The notes beneath the pieces were generated by a model. The model made no database searches, had not been told where the DNA came from, and saw only the letters and a program-made list of their open reading frames with translations. From NCBI GenBank assembly GCA_950295325.1, contig OX485805.1, forward strand, positions 8,058,501 through 8,122,500: a stretch of DNA of 64,000 nucleotides. Direction: 5' to 3'. This DNA comes from Polytrichum commune (Eukaryota; Streptophyta; Polytrichopsida; Polytrichales; Polytrichaceae). Made by a program: the position numbers and the translations under genes. This document shows positions 22,547 through 36,429 of the stretch, piece by piece; position 1 is the first letter of the stretch; every line of letters begins with the position of its first letter.

Positions 22547-23901
22547 CCATTACGCGATCACAAGGTGTTACACAGATATAGGGCAGATACGGCCATAGGT
22601 GTGTGCAGACAAATATGTATCATCAGTGTTTCGTATCATACGAAATCCGTAATATCTAGTATCGCTGTCAACCGTGTGAACAATTCTGGTTTTTTCATCA
22701 ACAACAAATGTTTGATGATAACATTTGTTTGCTACCTTCGTTAGGTGTGGAAGGACCTTTAGCTAACAATTGAGCATGATGTTGAGCATTTGACACATCC
22801 ATAGTAGGTGAAGGTCTCTCATCAACATCTAAAGAGTCAAAGGGCTCTGCATCAAGGTCAAAACTAGTGACCATATTCTTTGTCCCAAGGCCATATTAAC
22901 GAGCCTTGACATGTGATATTAAACTCCATTAATGATTCACCTTTCATTGTCAAATGATCTTCAAGTGGCATCTCATCTTGTCCAAACTGCAATTTGGATA
23001 TGAGTGCTAGATCTCTGGACTCCTCATTCAATTTTGATTTTTCTCGCTGATCCTCATTAGCAAAGCTTGTATTCCAATTAAGTGACAAAATTCTTGATTT
23101 TCTTCAATAATTTTGGATATTTTGAGGATTCATATATGCCCAAACGTATAGTTCCATATAATTGTTTGTTTAACATTGGTAACAACCTTTTTCAAATCAT
23201 GTTGTTGATATGAATTAAACTACGATAAAATCCAATCAATCAATTTGAACTTGTATCGCTCATAACGACTTGAACATAAGCTAATGAGTTTCTTATTAGG
23301 TTATGAGATAGAAAACCTAATTCTCTTAGTTCCCATGTTTTGACATGATTTTATATGAAACTTTCTTTTACAGTGTTTCATATGCACTCACTTGTTGACA
23401 GATTAAAATTAAATAGGTGTCACCAAAGGGAAGGTGGCGCTTTGAAGGCCTCCGTTCCTTAAAACTTGTTCCTTGTTACATGGATTCCCCAAAAGAGGAC
23501 GACATGGAAAATGACGAATTGTCTTCTAGAATTTTTAATGAAGAAAAAGAGGGCGAACGTGCTGCAACTTCGAAGCTGCGGCGACGGCAGATGTGGATCG
23601 CTCAGGAGCTCCAAGCTTCGACACACAATTTCCCCTCTACTTCACACTCCGGACACCAACTCAAAACCTTTTCTTGCCAGGCCACAAAATTGGGTTCAGG
23701 ATTGCGGCTGCAAAATTGCAACGACAAATCGAGAGAAATCGGGGAAGAAATTGCAACCAGATTCCACCGTAGCTTGTGAAAGGGCAAGGGCGTGGTGATC
23801 TAACTTATAGCGAAACAGAGACTCTGCAGTTTCAGTGAGGTTTTGAAGTTTGGACGAAGATTGTTGGATTTCGTTTGTTGTTTTTGTTTTTCTTGTGCGC
23901 A

Positions 23902-26900
23902 ATGCGGGAGGTTTTAGGAGGTTCGAATGGCGGCAGCTCATCGTGTGTGCGAGGATGTTGTCACAGTGAAAGCATTCCGCTCGCCATCGCCAAGGCCGAC
24001 ATCAACATCGTGGCCGAAATCGCTCGAGGTGGGTCGCAATTCCTCAAATTATTTGCATTTTCTGTTCTGGCCCTTTTCTTTTTTTCCTTTTCTGTAATCA
24101 GAATTTCATACTTAAAAAAAACATTTCAAAGCCAACAAACATATGGGCGCGAATGGCAAGCGTACTCTAAATATGCAGGTCTACAGTGAGGGTTAAGCTT
24201 AGGAGATTTTCTTTGAGCTTTCATGAGTGGCTTTAATCACTTTATGACTAGATTTCGATGGTTTCCTAATTACTCATAAGTGCTCCTGAATCTAAGTCAC
24301 ATCATGAAACAAAACTGTTTGCTGAAATCTTCGAGCTAAGAGACTCATCCAATCCTTCACGAATTGTGCCATAGATTGTCCCACGCATCGCTCACCATGA
24401 AGTTTGTGATTAAAGATATCAGAAATCCCAGCACAATTCTACATCAGATCTATTCGCAGGAAAAAGTAGTGTAGTATTTCTTTGAAGTTCTTAAGATCCC
24501 TGAGCGTTAAAAGTGCCACCACTGCAAAGGCCTACAATGAGGGTTTAACTTCACCATGAGCTGCAAGATTTGCTTCCACCATTGGCTTGAATTACTTGTA
24601 CAGAAATTTGAATGGCTACATTTTGATGGTTTCCAAATTCCTCATAAGTGCTCCAGAAGCTGACACCAGGGAGCGAAACTATTTGCTGACATCTCCGAGC
24701 TAAGAGACTCATCAAATCTAATCCTTTAAGATTGTTCCACCCATCGCTCATCATGAATTTTCTGAATGATATATCAGAAACCCTAGCACCATGCTACATC
24801 ATGTTTTCTCACAAAAAATAATGTTGCATTTCTGTTGATAAGTAATCAAGATTCCTGAGGGTCAAGTGAGAGCACTGTAAAATGAGAAGAGTGGAGACCT
24901 CTAAGGTAGACGTGCCTAATTCCAACACAGCAATAATCTGGACATCTATATTTGAGTGCTATGTGGTTAAATGTGGATCTAAGAACGGACACCAAAAAGA
25001 TATCATGTGTTTAAAAGAGATTGGACTACGTGCTCAAACCTTGCTAAGTATTCTAGGCTCAACAGTCAACGTAATTGGGGGGGTCCTATATGACCATTTA
25101 ATGAGCAGGAGCATCTTCACTTTATTAACGCATAAGATATTCATACAAGCTCTGAAAATCATGAGGCAAATGGCTATGGGCATGATTTTGCTAATTATCT
25201 TGCACTAATTGCGTGTTTCATATCTTACTAGAAGTGGGTGCAGAGAGAAAAGTATCCGAATCAGGCACATCTACCTTACCAGCCCCAAAAGTTTTGCAGT
25301 TTTTTTGGGATCCCACTTATGAGCCTTAGTGAATGAAATCTGAATTACAAATTGTGGTGTATACAGGGGCAGAGAGTGTTGTATATGAGGCCCGCGTTGG
25401 TGGTCGATCTGTGGCAGCGAAAAAGCCTCGTCTGTCCACTACAAATGACATGGACCGCTTCCACACCGAATTGCAGATATTAAGGTCTGTGATTCAACTT
25501 TCATTCTTGTTGATCATTATGTTGATTCTTAACATTCTTGATAAGTGGCCTTTGTTTTCTCCTTGTGCAAATGAAACAATTCTTAGGTAGCTTGGATAAC
25601 CTAATAACGATTTTAATTTGGGGTGCACCTCATCAATAGAGTCTTTGAAGACGGGAGAAGCTCCGTGTCTGAAGAAAGGCACAAATTTTTAAGGTCTTGA
25701 CTTATGAGGGCTTGCCACTTGACTATGCTTGGCATTTCATGCTTGTAATCATGGACCTTTTCTTCTTGGGATTTATTCTTGAAGCTAGAATAGGTGGAAA
25801 GAAAGCGTCCTCACAAGGCTCAAGAATATTATGTATGCTTTTCTGGAGTTTAGGGTTTGCAGTAAATTAACTTTTAGTACATTGGTTAAAAGTCATAAAT
25901 ATTGAAAATCTATATAACAAGTATATTCAATCCACACATTCGTGCTTTTTCTTTTTTCTTGGTCCATTGTTGATATTTACTAGGGTGTTCCTTTGTCCTC
26001 ATAAAACATAGATTTTGTTAAAAGCGGTGGCTTTGAAGTGAAGCTTAAGAGCTGATATGGTAAGTAGAGGGACTAATAATTGAGATTGCGTTTATTTTTA
26101 TTACTGGTGAGACACTAACCTCTCCTAAGGAACATACATAAGATTCATTCATTTGTTTTAATTGAACTCTACCTTCACCTCATAATGGCGACGGTTTTTT
26201 GTTACAGTAAGCTGGACCATCCCAATATCGCAACATTAATCGGCGCCCGGGCTTACCCACCCGAATATTATTTCTTATACCGCCTCTATGAACATGGCAA
26301 CTTGGGGGATGCCCTTCACGTTGCCGAATGGCGACCATCTTTGCACCAAGTTCTAGCCATTGCCACGCAGCTTGGTAAATCCTTCACTCCACTTATCCTC
26401 AAACAAAAACATAGAACTACTCCTTAGAGTATTTTCGATTCAATGGCGTTTTCACGATTCTCCCAAATATTTGCACCCTAAAGAATGTGGGATTGAAGCA
26501 TTTGGCACAAATCTGAGGTGGATAGAGAAGTTGGCTTACCAAGTTCCTTCTTTTGGTTTTGCAGCTGAAGCATTGCAGTACTTGCATAAGAGGGGGATAG
26601 TACACCGAGATGTGAAGCCTGCTAATATATTGGTATTATTTTATCGCAACCTTACTTGCAAAACCTTTGCATAATTATGGGTGTTTATTGAAGAGCCAAC
26701 CACCTGACACCATGTATCTACAGTGATGTGATTTTGGAAGTCGTTAAGATAGATGGTTCTTAAGCAGTTACTTTATTCAGACTAGCCTACTTCTCCTAGG
26801 ACATGAAACACGTGAATAGTATGAGATGGCTAGCACATCCAAATTGAAGTGGTAGCCACTTTCCCCATAATTTTGGGAGCTCATATAAATATATTTTCCT

Positions 26901-29900
26901 TATCAATGAAGATTCTCATGCTCATTAAATGGTCATATAGGTTTCCCTATTTATGTTGACTATCGAGCCTAGAATGGTTATCATATTTAAAGCACTCAGT
27001 CCAATCTATTTTAAACACATGCCTTTTTGGTATCCATTCTTGGAACCACACCTATCCAGATACTACTCAAATAAAGGTGTCCCAATCAGAGAAGTAACTG
27101 AATAAGGGTTGTCTACCTTATTACATCATATTCTTTTGATCACTTTCTTGACCTTGCAGCTAGACAGCAACTGGGGGGCACATTTAGCAGACTTTGGGCT
27201 CGCGGCAAATGTGGCGGATCTAGAAAAAACCACAATACACAATTGGAAATCAACAGGGAATCCTACCGGAGGCTTTCACAAGAAAAACATGGTGGGCACT
27301 CTTCTGTACATGGCTCCTGAAATCCTCCGGAAAGAAGTGCAGTCTGAGAAATCGGACGTGTATGGGTACGGCATTACTATCAAGTGAGTGTTTCTCATCT
27401 TTTGGTCCGGCCTTTGGACTGAAATTATTGTATTAATTTTCATTTCCCGATACACAATTTTTCTGGGCAAAAAACAGTGTTGGACTGGTATTGCCCTTTC
27501 TTGAAATTTAAATCTTATAATACCATTTGTGTATTTACAATGAGTATTTCACATTTTTTGATACCCGTACAGTATGGGTACTTGACAGCATTTTTGTTTC
27601 GATACCATTCAGGTATATATATATATTATGCTAGAATCTTGATACATAGGCAGAATCGCTGTAGTATCAATATGGTTTAGAATGGTATTGACCCAAATAA
27701 TAACTCGGGTAGACAACGATACTCTCCCCATTTGACTGGTATTACATTTTGATACCCAGGGGTAGGTTCTGTGATACCATTGTTGATGGTGATTATTGAT
27801 ACCATGCATTCACCTATATACTGGTGCAATACTAGTGAAAACCCCATTTTTTTATTTTGTTTTGTTTTTTTGCCCTAATATTGTTCACAAGGTTGCCAAA
27901 AATTGTTGGTCCACTTTATGGAAAATGTGTTGCTGACATAGTTATTGCTGTTGTACACACCCTGCTCTGAAATTCCCTGCCTTTCACCGTAATTCAACTG
28001 TTTTTTTTTTCCGGGTGCTGATTTTGACATAACTAAATGGGTGGGCAGTGAACTCATTACAGGTGTTGTGCCATACACAGACCGGAAGACAGCTGCTCAG
28101 GTGAGCTTGCAAAAATCCACTGACCATTTTGGAATTCTTTGTTTACCAATGGGATCCTTTGGATGCTCTGTCATACGTATGTTTCTGTTTCCTGGAAATG
28201 TTCTTAGTGCCATTACTTCTGTATTTCTAGTAGATAGTCATTTATCCTGTTAAGCCTCAAAGGTGTGTCTATACAGGATACATGACGATTTCTACAAACC
28301 CCCAACAAGTATTGAAATTATATATATATATAATATGATCCATTATGTTGACTTCATATCTAGCACAATCCATCAAAAGAGAGGAAGTGAAATGAAGTCA
28401 TATGTGACATTGGTGATTAGAAATACGTAGTATGTATTTGAGTCATTTATTTTCTGAGTTCAAATCTCCCTACAATTTATGTTACATATATGTATGCTCT
28501 GATTTTAATAACGCATATCAAAATACGGCATACGGTCACTTTTGAAAACTTTTAGCTTAAAATAGCAAGAAGTCATCTCAAATCCTTTGGTGTGACACCT
28601 TGAGGCCCAGAATGCGCCTCTGGACCTTTAAGGGTTACAGTGGAAAGCTGGTCAGTCTCAATGTAAAAGATGATTTTTCTGCACATTAAGTTGGATGATG
28701 TTTTATGGGTCATCAACTGACGTGGCCTATTTTCTGTTCTTTGCGCATCATCAGGCACATACAGTTTTGGAGATGAATTACTCAGAGCAACAGCTTTCAT
28801 CAGCTGTAACCTCACAAGGTTTAAGGCCAGTACTTGCAGGGCCGGAGTCAGGAGCACCTCCAGAACTGGTGTCCTTAATTGAAAATTGTTGGGAAGGTAA
28901 TCCTGCAAAACGACCTTCTTTCGACTACATTGTGGAAACTTTGAACAACTTGAAAAATGCAAACGTGTCTTTCGGAGCCGAAAAGATTTCAAAGAACCCA
29001 AGTGTGTCGGTGGTGTCTGGTGACGTAAACTCACTGGACTCTATCGTTAACTACACTCAGCAAAAGCGGACGGATGTGAACTGGGCTACTCGAGTTGTGG
29101 AGGGTTTTGGATCAGCAACTGTGGAGAGTTCAGGTTGGCTTGCTCCGAAATTGGAGGATGGAAGTTACCTTCCAGTGCTATCAATTGGGTCGTTCGCAAC
29201 AAAAGGCGCGAGACAGACAATGGAGGACACCTATTTTTTGAAATCAAAGCTGGGTGAAGCAGCTCATGTTCACACTTTTGGTGTTTTCGATGGGCATCGT
29301 GGTAAGACTCTCTTGTAAATCACATGCTATTTTGTTCTTCTCGCAACCTTTGGAGGCTCTTGATAGGGTAGAAACCGCTGACAAATGTAGTTTTAGTGAC
29401 ATTTTCATTCAAGGATTGGTCACTAGGGTCATTTTTGTTGTTGCATGGACGTAAGTGGAATTCATCTCAATGCTGACTTGAGCTGTAGTCGGTACTGATT
29501 TGAAGAATTTCCCTTCACCTATCTGCAAACAAATAACTTATTTGGTGCCCAAAAATACTTTTGTGGAAGGCAAGTCCTTGTAGCACATACACTTTGTGTG
29601 ATTTAGAGTTGCAAAATTCTCTTTTGGTAAGTAAACAAGTTCTTCCCTCTACTTAACTCAGCTTGGCAGTATGTATGTGCAAAGAGACATATTGAGAGCT
29701 CCTCAGTTAGACAACCTTTTAGCAAGTTAATTTTTATTATCTTCTCAAAACCAGAGTAAATTCAATACATCTGCTTCATCTGCAGCAAGTACTCATTGTT
29801 ATGCAATAAGTTGATAGAGAATGAATATCTTCTATCGAAGTTTGTGGATGAATTGATCACTAATGTACTTGCCTGTATGTGAAAGGTCCCGAGGCAGCTG

Positions 29901-32598
29901 AATTTGCAGCTGTTGCCATTCCTCAGTTGCTGGTGTCAAAAGCCTCAAGTCTAAGGTACATGCCAGATAAGTATTACATGTGAATTTAAGGAACCTCTTG
30001 CTTACATATTCTGGGTATTTGTATGTGGAAATATCTAATTCAGACCTCAGACAACTCTAAATTATGAAACCAATAAACCCACTGAAATTGAGCTGATGTC
30101 AGTTTTCAGAAGATTGTATATCCAGCTTCTTAATAAGAGTAAGTCATCAACTACATGTAATGATGCTGTTGGGTTTACAACTGGTTACGAAGCTAATGCT
30201 TTTTGCAGTGTGACTTAATCTAGAATGATGAACGCTTTAGTTGCAAAAGGGTACAATTTTGATAAAATATTGATTCCAGCCTGTACTCTGTGTTTGCAGC
30301 CCACGGGATGCTCTGATCAGAGCATTTATTGAAACAGATTCAAGTTTCCGTCATGAGTTGGATGTCGAACGGAAGTTCAAAAAAGGCGGTGGCACTGATT
30401 GGCACCCTGGGTGCACCGCCACCACCGCTCTCCTTGTGCATGACAAACTCTTTGTTGCTAATGCTGGAGACTGTCGAACTATCATATGCAGGAAAGGAAT
30501 GGCTATTCCACTCAGCAAGGTACCAGTTCTTGTCCTTTCTTTGACCTTTTTGTATTGCCCTGCAGCTGAAATCTCTTGACATGAACACCTTGGTTTAGCT
30601 GATTGCCTTGATTGTGAACTCTTCTCTTGTGCTCATGGAGGATTCAAAACTTATTGGTCATGAGAGTTGTGCGTGAAGTCCCTTAAAGAGCGATGAAATC
30701 ATGGGTGTGGTCTTTCTTTAAGAGAATTTTTTACAAAGAAATTGTTAGTTTGACATATGTCGGAGCCTATATTGCAAGTTGGTGAAACTCCATGAACCTC
30801 CTCTTACCACCCCAAAACTTTGAGAAAACTTCAAGATCTAAAATAATACACATTTAAGATCCCAAAAACTTTAAGAAAACTTGGATAATTTTATGCATGA
30901 GCTCTCAAACTCACATTTTAGCCAACCCAATGGGAGTTTGATATTAGAGTTATGTGCACAGTCTTGGCATCAAACTTTCATTGATTTGGTTAAATTGTGA
31001 GTTTGAGAGTGTATCTGAAAGGCACCCAAGTTTTCTTAAGGCAATGTTTGGAATGCTCAAAGAGCCTTGGTAGCGGGCTATTAAAAATTGGCTCTCTAGC
31101 TTGTAATACTAGGATGGGTGGATCAAGCTAGCCTTGCATAGGCTGGTCCAGGATTTAGGGTGGCGGGCCCCATGGGAAAACCCTATTTCAGATCTTTTAG
31201 TTTTGGGATGGCAAGAGGAGGTCCAAGGAGTTTCGCCAACTTTAAAATAAGCTCCTGATACACGACAAGCTAATGAGCTCTGAATAGAAAATCCTCTAAA
31301 AAAACTTCCTTTGTGCATAATTCTATTACTTGACCATGCAGTTGCATAAGAGTATGAAAAACATGTTCAACTGCTTCAGAATCTATTCAAGTCAAGGTTG
31401 GATATATCAGTTTGTGCATGATCTAGATGGAGGTTCTAGTTTGATCAAAGTGGGGTGATGATCCTTCTGGACAGATTGACTCCTGAGAGGAGGTCGAGAT
31501 TTAAAGTGCAATTATTTTCTCTGAAAACTTAAATTTTATGCAGGATCATACAGCAAGCTGCATCCAGGAACGAGAGCGGGTGATTAAAGCGGGTGGGTCG
31601 GTAACGTGGCGGGTTAATACCTGGAGAGTTGGTGCTGCGGCAATTGAGGTGATATTGTCTTGACTAATGTGGATACAACATGTCTTCCAAAATGTAACTA
31701 TTTTGTTATGAACCAGACAGCACAGCACCTCTACAGTGCATTGGAGCTTGAACTCTTTCTAATTGTCATGGTGATTCAATTTGCAGGTCACAAGGTCAAT
31801 AGGAGATGATGATTTGAAGCCCTTTGTGACTGCGGAGCCGGAAGTTGAAATGTGCACGCTATCGTCGGATGATGAATATCTGGTATGGGTAATCTTAAAT
31901 TTGCAATCTCTGTTGTGTAAGGTAGCATTACCGTGTTGGCTTAAGCAACTGATGTATTAAGGTACACAGACCTTATTCGATTGTCTATCATAATCGGACA
32001 CCTATATTTGAGTGTTGTGTGGTTAGGCTAGATCTAAGAACAGACACTCAACAAGACATGTGCTCAAAAGAGATTGGACTACTTGCTCAAAATATATCAA
32101 GCAGTCTAGACTCAATATTAGTCAGCCCAATCGGGGTGACCTAGGTATTCATCCAAGGAACGAATACACTTGCACTCTTCATAATTATAACTAAATCAAG
32201 GGAGGTCGGATTTTCAATCTGACATTTGTCGATGCTTCATCGTAGAGTTGCTAATGCAACATAAGTTTCGTTTCATAATTCTGAATGCTAGAAGTTGGAG
32301 AACATGAAAAACTAACCAACTAACACCCACATACCTTGCTTCACAATAAGGTGGAAAAATAGGGTCGCTTATGGAAAACTATGGGGTGGACATTCTGCAT
32401 CAGGTGATTGCGAGCGATGGATTGTGGGAAACAATGACAAATGAGGATGTGGTCTCTATTGTGAAAGACACAGTGAAGGAACCAAGCATGGTCTCCAAAA
32501 GGCTTGCAACTGAGGCGGTGGAGCGAGGTAGCCGAGACAATATTACTGTCATTGTTGTCTTCCTTACCCCTGTGTCAACTGTAGAACGAATCTACTGA
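23902..32598 (+). CDS. Protein kinase and PP2C phosphatase fusion protein (At2g40860 type), complete
   Basis: Twelve exons join in phase with GT-AG introns: 23902-24028, 25367-25484, 26208-26374, 26565-26632, 27160-27383, 28049-28100, 28755-29301, 29886-29955, 30300-30519, 31544-31648, 31787-31882 and 32404-32598. They give 662 codons, close to the Arabidopsis fusion protein. The kinase half has VYEARVGGRSVAAKKP (Lys), GIVHRDVKPANIL, HLADFGLA, and GTLLYMAPEILRKE with KSDVYGYGI, so HRD and DFG are intact. A linker leads to the PP2C half: GARQTMEDTYF, FGVFDGHRG, LFVANAGDCRT, VTRSIGDDDLKP, IASDGLWETM and RGSRDNITVIVVFL, with the metal-binding Asp residues kept. The start ATG is followed by the conserved CVRGCCHSESIPL. 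It would phosphorylate Ser/Thr targets and remove phosphate with the second domain; substrates are unknown to me. There is no signal peptide or membrane segment. Introns 1, 5 and 11 hold repeats. Confidence 0.95.
24181..24880 (+). repeat. Tandem duplication of about 350 bp in intron 1 of the kinase-PP2C gene
   Basis: 24181-24527 and 24528-24880 align along their length. Both start CTACA(G/A)TGAGGGTT and share GATGGTTTCC, CATAAGTGCTCC, GAGCTAAGAGACTCATC and CATCGCTCA. Divergence suggests an old duplication. Confidence 0.75.
24940..25255 (+). repeat. Dispersed repeat R1, long copy
   Basis: Contains the R1 blocks CTATATTTGAGTGCTATGTG, GGATCTAAGAACGGACACC, AGAGATTGGACTACGTGCTC and CTCAACAGTCAACGTAATTG. 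It lies in intron 1 of the kinase-PP2C gene. Up to eight relatives occur in the window. Confidence 0.75.
26955..27085 (-). repeat. Dispersed repeat R1, inverted copy
   Basis: Inverse reading gives GACACCTTTATTTGAGTAG, then ATAGATTGGACTGAGTGC. It lies in the intron before exon 5 of the kinase-PP2C gene. Confidence 0.65.
27470..27850. repeat. Degenerate GATACC/GGTAT-rich intron segment
   Basis: The words TGATACC, GGTATTG and ATACCATT recur on both strands through this part of intron 5, giving many weak inverted pairs. The unit is not regular. Confidence 0.35.
31994..32335 (+). repeat. Dispersed repeat R1, longest copy
   Basis: Starts CCTATATTTGAGTGTTGTG and runs through AAGAGATTGGACTACTTGCT to GATTTTCAATCTGACATTTG and AGTTGGAGAACATG. 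It occupies most of the last intron of the kinase-PP2C gene and ends about 70 bases before the last exon. Confidence 0.75.
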
Positions 32599-35500
32599 GT
32601 GCCATAGGATACTATCTCGTTCCACAAAAATTGGGCACGTGTTATATTCACATTGCTCAGGACCCATTACATCATATATAGAAATCACCTTTCGCACTCG
32701 GAGTGTTGAACCGGACATCATTCTACAGTATGTTGGCTGGTAAGATTATAATCGCTCTAGAGTTTTAGTTCTAGCTGATAAGGTTTGAGTCTCTAAAGTG
32801 TTCCGTTTTTTACTTCTAAGGAGGAATATTGTAGCAGATGTTGGTATATCGTACTGACGTATGATCCGACAGAATGCAGAGTTTCATGCATAAAGGAACT
32901 GTTTTAGAGGTACTCTTGGCCTTTCAATGTGTAGGTGGCCTTTGATTCAAGAGGCAAATTAATTGGAATTATTTGTAGGTGGTCTAATAAGAACTATATA
33001 CACATTGCCCTCTTGGAATTAGAATTAGAACTTAGTTTACGATCACTATATTTCATGCCACCAATGGCAAATTTGACTCTTCTATTCTTTGTGCAGAGGC
33101 ACTTACCTGAGCAATAAAGACCTAGGACTTTTCAGATTTGTCTGTCATGAGGTTTTGTAACTTTGTACTCACTTGATTTTGAACGCCTTTCGCTACTGAA
33201 GGTCACTTTAACTCCTGGTAATTATGTGTTTCTCCTTCCTGTTGTGACTACTATTGCAGAACATCATGTAGGAATGCCAAGCACAATGAAACAGGAAGCT
33301 CTCTCATAAAGAGGCAAATCTACTTGTACAAAAGGATTATTCAAAGAGAGTTGGCAAAGTGGGAACATAGTGGGAAAGATTCCAAAGCAAAGTCGGGATG
33401 ATGTTGATGGACAATCTTCAGGAAGACCCAGGGTCTTTCACCCATATTATTTTCACCCTAACTAGAAAATTAGCATGGGCCACACTAGTTTTTTCCATGC
33501 TAATTCTCCACCCACAATAATAGGGATATTTACATGCATTTTTCTTTGGTTTTTAGGTTGTCATTATCTTTGTTGCACTGGCTTTCTTTGTTCTTGTTTT
33601 TTGATTTGTAGGTAGTACTTAGCTTTTTGTGTTTGTGACTTTGTTCCTTTGCTTCTCTTTGTTGTCTTGGGTTGTGTCCAAATTGTCCTTTGTTATTTGT
33701 TGTTGTGGTTGTTTTTGTCATTTATGGTTTTATCTTTGTTTGTTTCTTGCTGTATTTTTCTTGGGTATTATTTTTATCTTTGTTTTGCATCTCTTGGCAT
33801 GCCAAAATGAGTTTGGTACCCAATGAACCAATATGGAATGAGCAACCTCCACATTGACTCCAAGCATGCACCCAAAACTTACCGAACATGGAAAGTTATG
33901 CATGCGAAACAACCAACTCCCTACCAAAACTCCGGTTGAATTAATGGATAACTCTATTATGCTTTCAAGTATTTTCTAGCAAAAATTTGTAGATTTAACT
34001 AGGATATGATCATTGATCAATCGTTAAGTTAGATATTCTTCATATTCGTATGCATTAGTTCACACTATTCTTCAAATCTGTAAGCTTACCCCTAATATAC
34101 ATTGACCACGGATTTGAGTAGTGTAACATTCAATGAGCAGACTAGATACCATAAATCCCCGAATTCAGTCCACAAAGTGGTTATGTAAGGAGATTGCCTA
34201 ACAGAATTAGAGGTTGTAGGTATAATGATGTGGAACAATGAGTTAGATTGGGGTAGAATCCACTAATTGCAGTGGCATTCCAAAAACAATGTGCTATGGT
34301 TGTGTGTGAAGCTTTGGAAGGTAGGTGCGATGACAATCATATCATGACAACCTTTAGGGTGTAGGTACGGATCATTGTGCCTTATCAACTAGTTGGTTTG
34401 GACAATTGGGGAGTAGCTCACTTGGATTTTTTTTGTGCTCATCATCTGTCAAGCAAGAACTTGAGGGAAAGATGTTCCTCCTTTGATAAATTTTGTTGTA
34501 ATTAAAGAGAGTGTTTTTTTGCTTATGAAAACTACAATCAACCATGGATTTGTTGGACCAAAGTTCCAAAAACATGAGATAACTTGGAATGCAACATGAA
34601 AGTCAAATATGAAAATTGGTCGGTTTAGTTGAGCTAGCTAGAGTGCAATATGGTAGTGTAAAGGCTTGTGAAGGGATTTTTTAAATGCTCATTTTTTATT
34701 AAATAAATAAATTTGATCCCTATGAAGAATTTAGATAGTGTCTTGCATGTCGCCTTGGAATGGCCAATTCATGGATGCCATGAGATTTTTAATGAGGCCA
34801 TTGGAATATGAGAAAACAACATTGAATTATGGTCCTCATCTTCCCACATTGAGTGTTACTTGTGTAGACATGAAGGTCCCAAGCAAGGACAAAACTAATG
34901 TCATGTGGTATGACTTGCATGCAATCCTGACTTCTTTTATTTTGGACCCAAAATCCTTCAAACCTTCCAATGGCTTTAAAAGGTGTAGGTGTCTATTAGG
35001 ATCAACAAATTATGTACATTTTTGTTTTGCTTTTGAACATGTTATATCAAGCTTAGTTTTATGGGCTCTAATTGTGGTTGCTTCATGTTACATCTTACTT
35101 GTAATTGGTGAGTAATGTCATGTGATTTTGAACCTAGGTGTAAAATTGGGTTATTGATTCTCATAGCCCTAGGTTTTTTTGAAGTCATTGGAGTTATGAA
35201 CGGTTGCAAACCCTTAGCCCCCAACTAGTGGGGGGGGGGGGGTATTTAAGCCAAGTTCAACTCTTGCTAAGAATACTTACAAGTTATTGCTTAATAAATC
35301 AAAATAAAAATAAGCATTGAAATTTTGACAACCGGCTAGATAATTACATCGCCAGATTTGTAACCACCACATGTTTTACATGTCCGGATTTCAACTAAGG
35401 TAGAATTTGACGAAGTCAAGGCTTTCAACAAGTTGAAGTTGGTGAGCCCATCTCCAACCAACCAACTAACTAACATGGGAATCCACCCAGTTGAGGCTCC

Positions 35501-36200
35501 GAGCAACCAGTTATTACAGTCAAGACTCTATAAATGTTATAGGTTGGGAGTAGCAACAAAATAACATATATAGAATTATAACAAGTAACACTTATAGAAT
35601 TCATACCGATGATTAATAACATTTATAGGAATAACACTTAAATCTTCCGAAAATGAACATAACGTTTTATAAAAATAAAATACAAAAGTACAAATGATAA
35701 TACATAATTTAACTAAACTAATGGAAAGAAAATAATCTATATAGTAGTAATTTGACGAGATTCTTCCAACCAAACTAACTGAAAGAGAGTGTCTACAATA
35801 TTATGACAAGTAGCTTCCAAATGATGAGATGAAACTTCCTTCTAGAGTCTTTGAATGCTCCTGACGTGTGATAAGACATCATTTGGACTATTCTTATTTT
35901 CAAACCAAAGGCATGTGAACTTGATCCTTTGATGGCACCTCATAACTTGTGCAAAACGTCTTGGAAACATTCATTGCTTAGCACATCTTGTATCTAAGTG
36001 CTATGTGCTTCTACTGCTTATTTTTGCCCAACCACGGGGAATTGATGGAGCTCGGTCAAGTTCATCTGATGAATTCAGGTTCTTTGAGCGTTATAACACG
36101 CATAGATCTGCAAGGAGCACATTGAACTGTGCTGCCACATATCACTTTCCAAGAAGAAACTGCATACTTAGTCAGATTAATTTTCTCCAAACCCGCTGAA
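32599..36200. other. Intergenic, no gene seen
   Basis: The start is the likely 3' UTR of the kinase-PP2C gene. After it come T-rich and AT-rich stretches (a TTGTTGTGG-type low-complexity run near 33560-33780), a hairpin near 33464-33509 and a G13 run at 35230-35242. A 125-codon frame at 34738 has no family features. Confidence 0.55.
33464..33509. repeat. Hairpin
   Basis: AGAAAATTAGCATGG and CCATGCTAATTCTCC pair at 13 of 15 positions around a 16-base loop. It may be the core of a small inverted-repeat element. Confidence 0.5.
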
Positions 36201-36429
36201 GCACAAATCAATCTTAACTTTCTTGAGTATCTTTGTCTAATACATGGACGACAAAAATGAGATATGAAGTTGGCATTCGGTCATCTCGCTTGATACCATC
36301 AAACTTCACATCGATTCAATAGAGAATTGCAAAATTCCTGTTATGGTATACAAATAGCTCCAGGTTGCATTCTCCTGACAATGTGAAGAAAACAATTTCA
36401 ATATGTGATTGATGATCCAAGCCTATAAT

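Larger units (their letters stand above)
21651..23901. other. Intergenic and presumed promoter/5' UTR of the kinase-PP2C gene
   Basis: No recognisable gene. A GC-rich stretch at 22290-22510 ends in a run of 15 C. A 25-base direct repeat flanks it. 23400-23900, just before the kinase-PP2C ATG, is open in places but holds no recognisable domain and probably contains the promoter and leader. Confidence 0.5.

Noticed and set aside
22134-22550. 138-codon minus-strand frame
   Set aside because: It runs through the C15 run and the 25-base direct repeats and shows no domain.
34738-35115. 125-codon plus-strand frame with a hydrophobic end
   Set aside because: No family features, no splice context or repeated conservation; probably chance.
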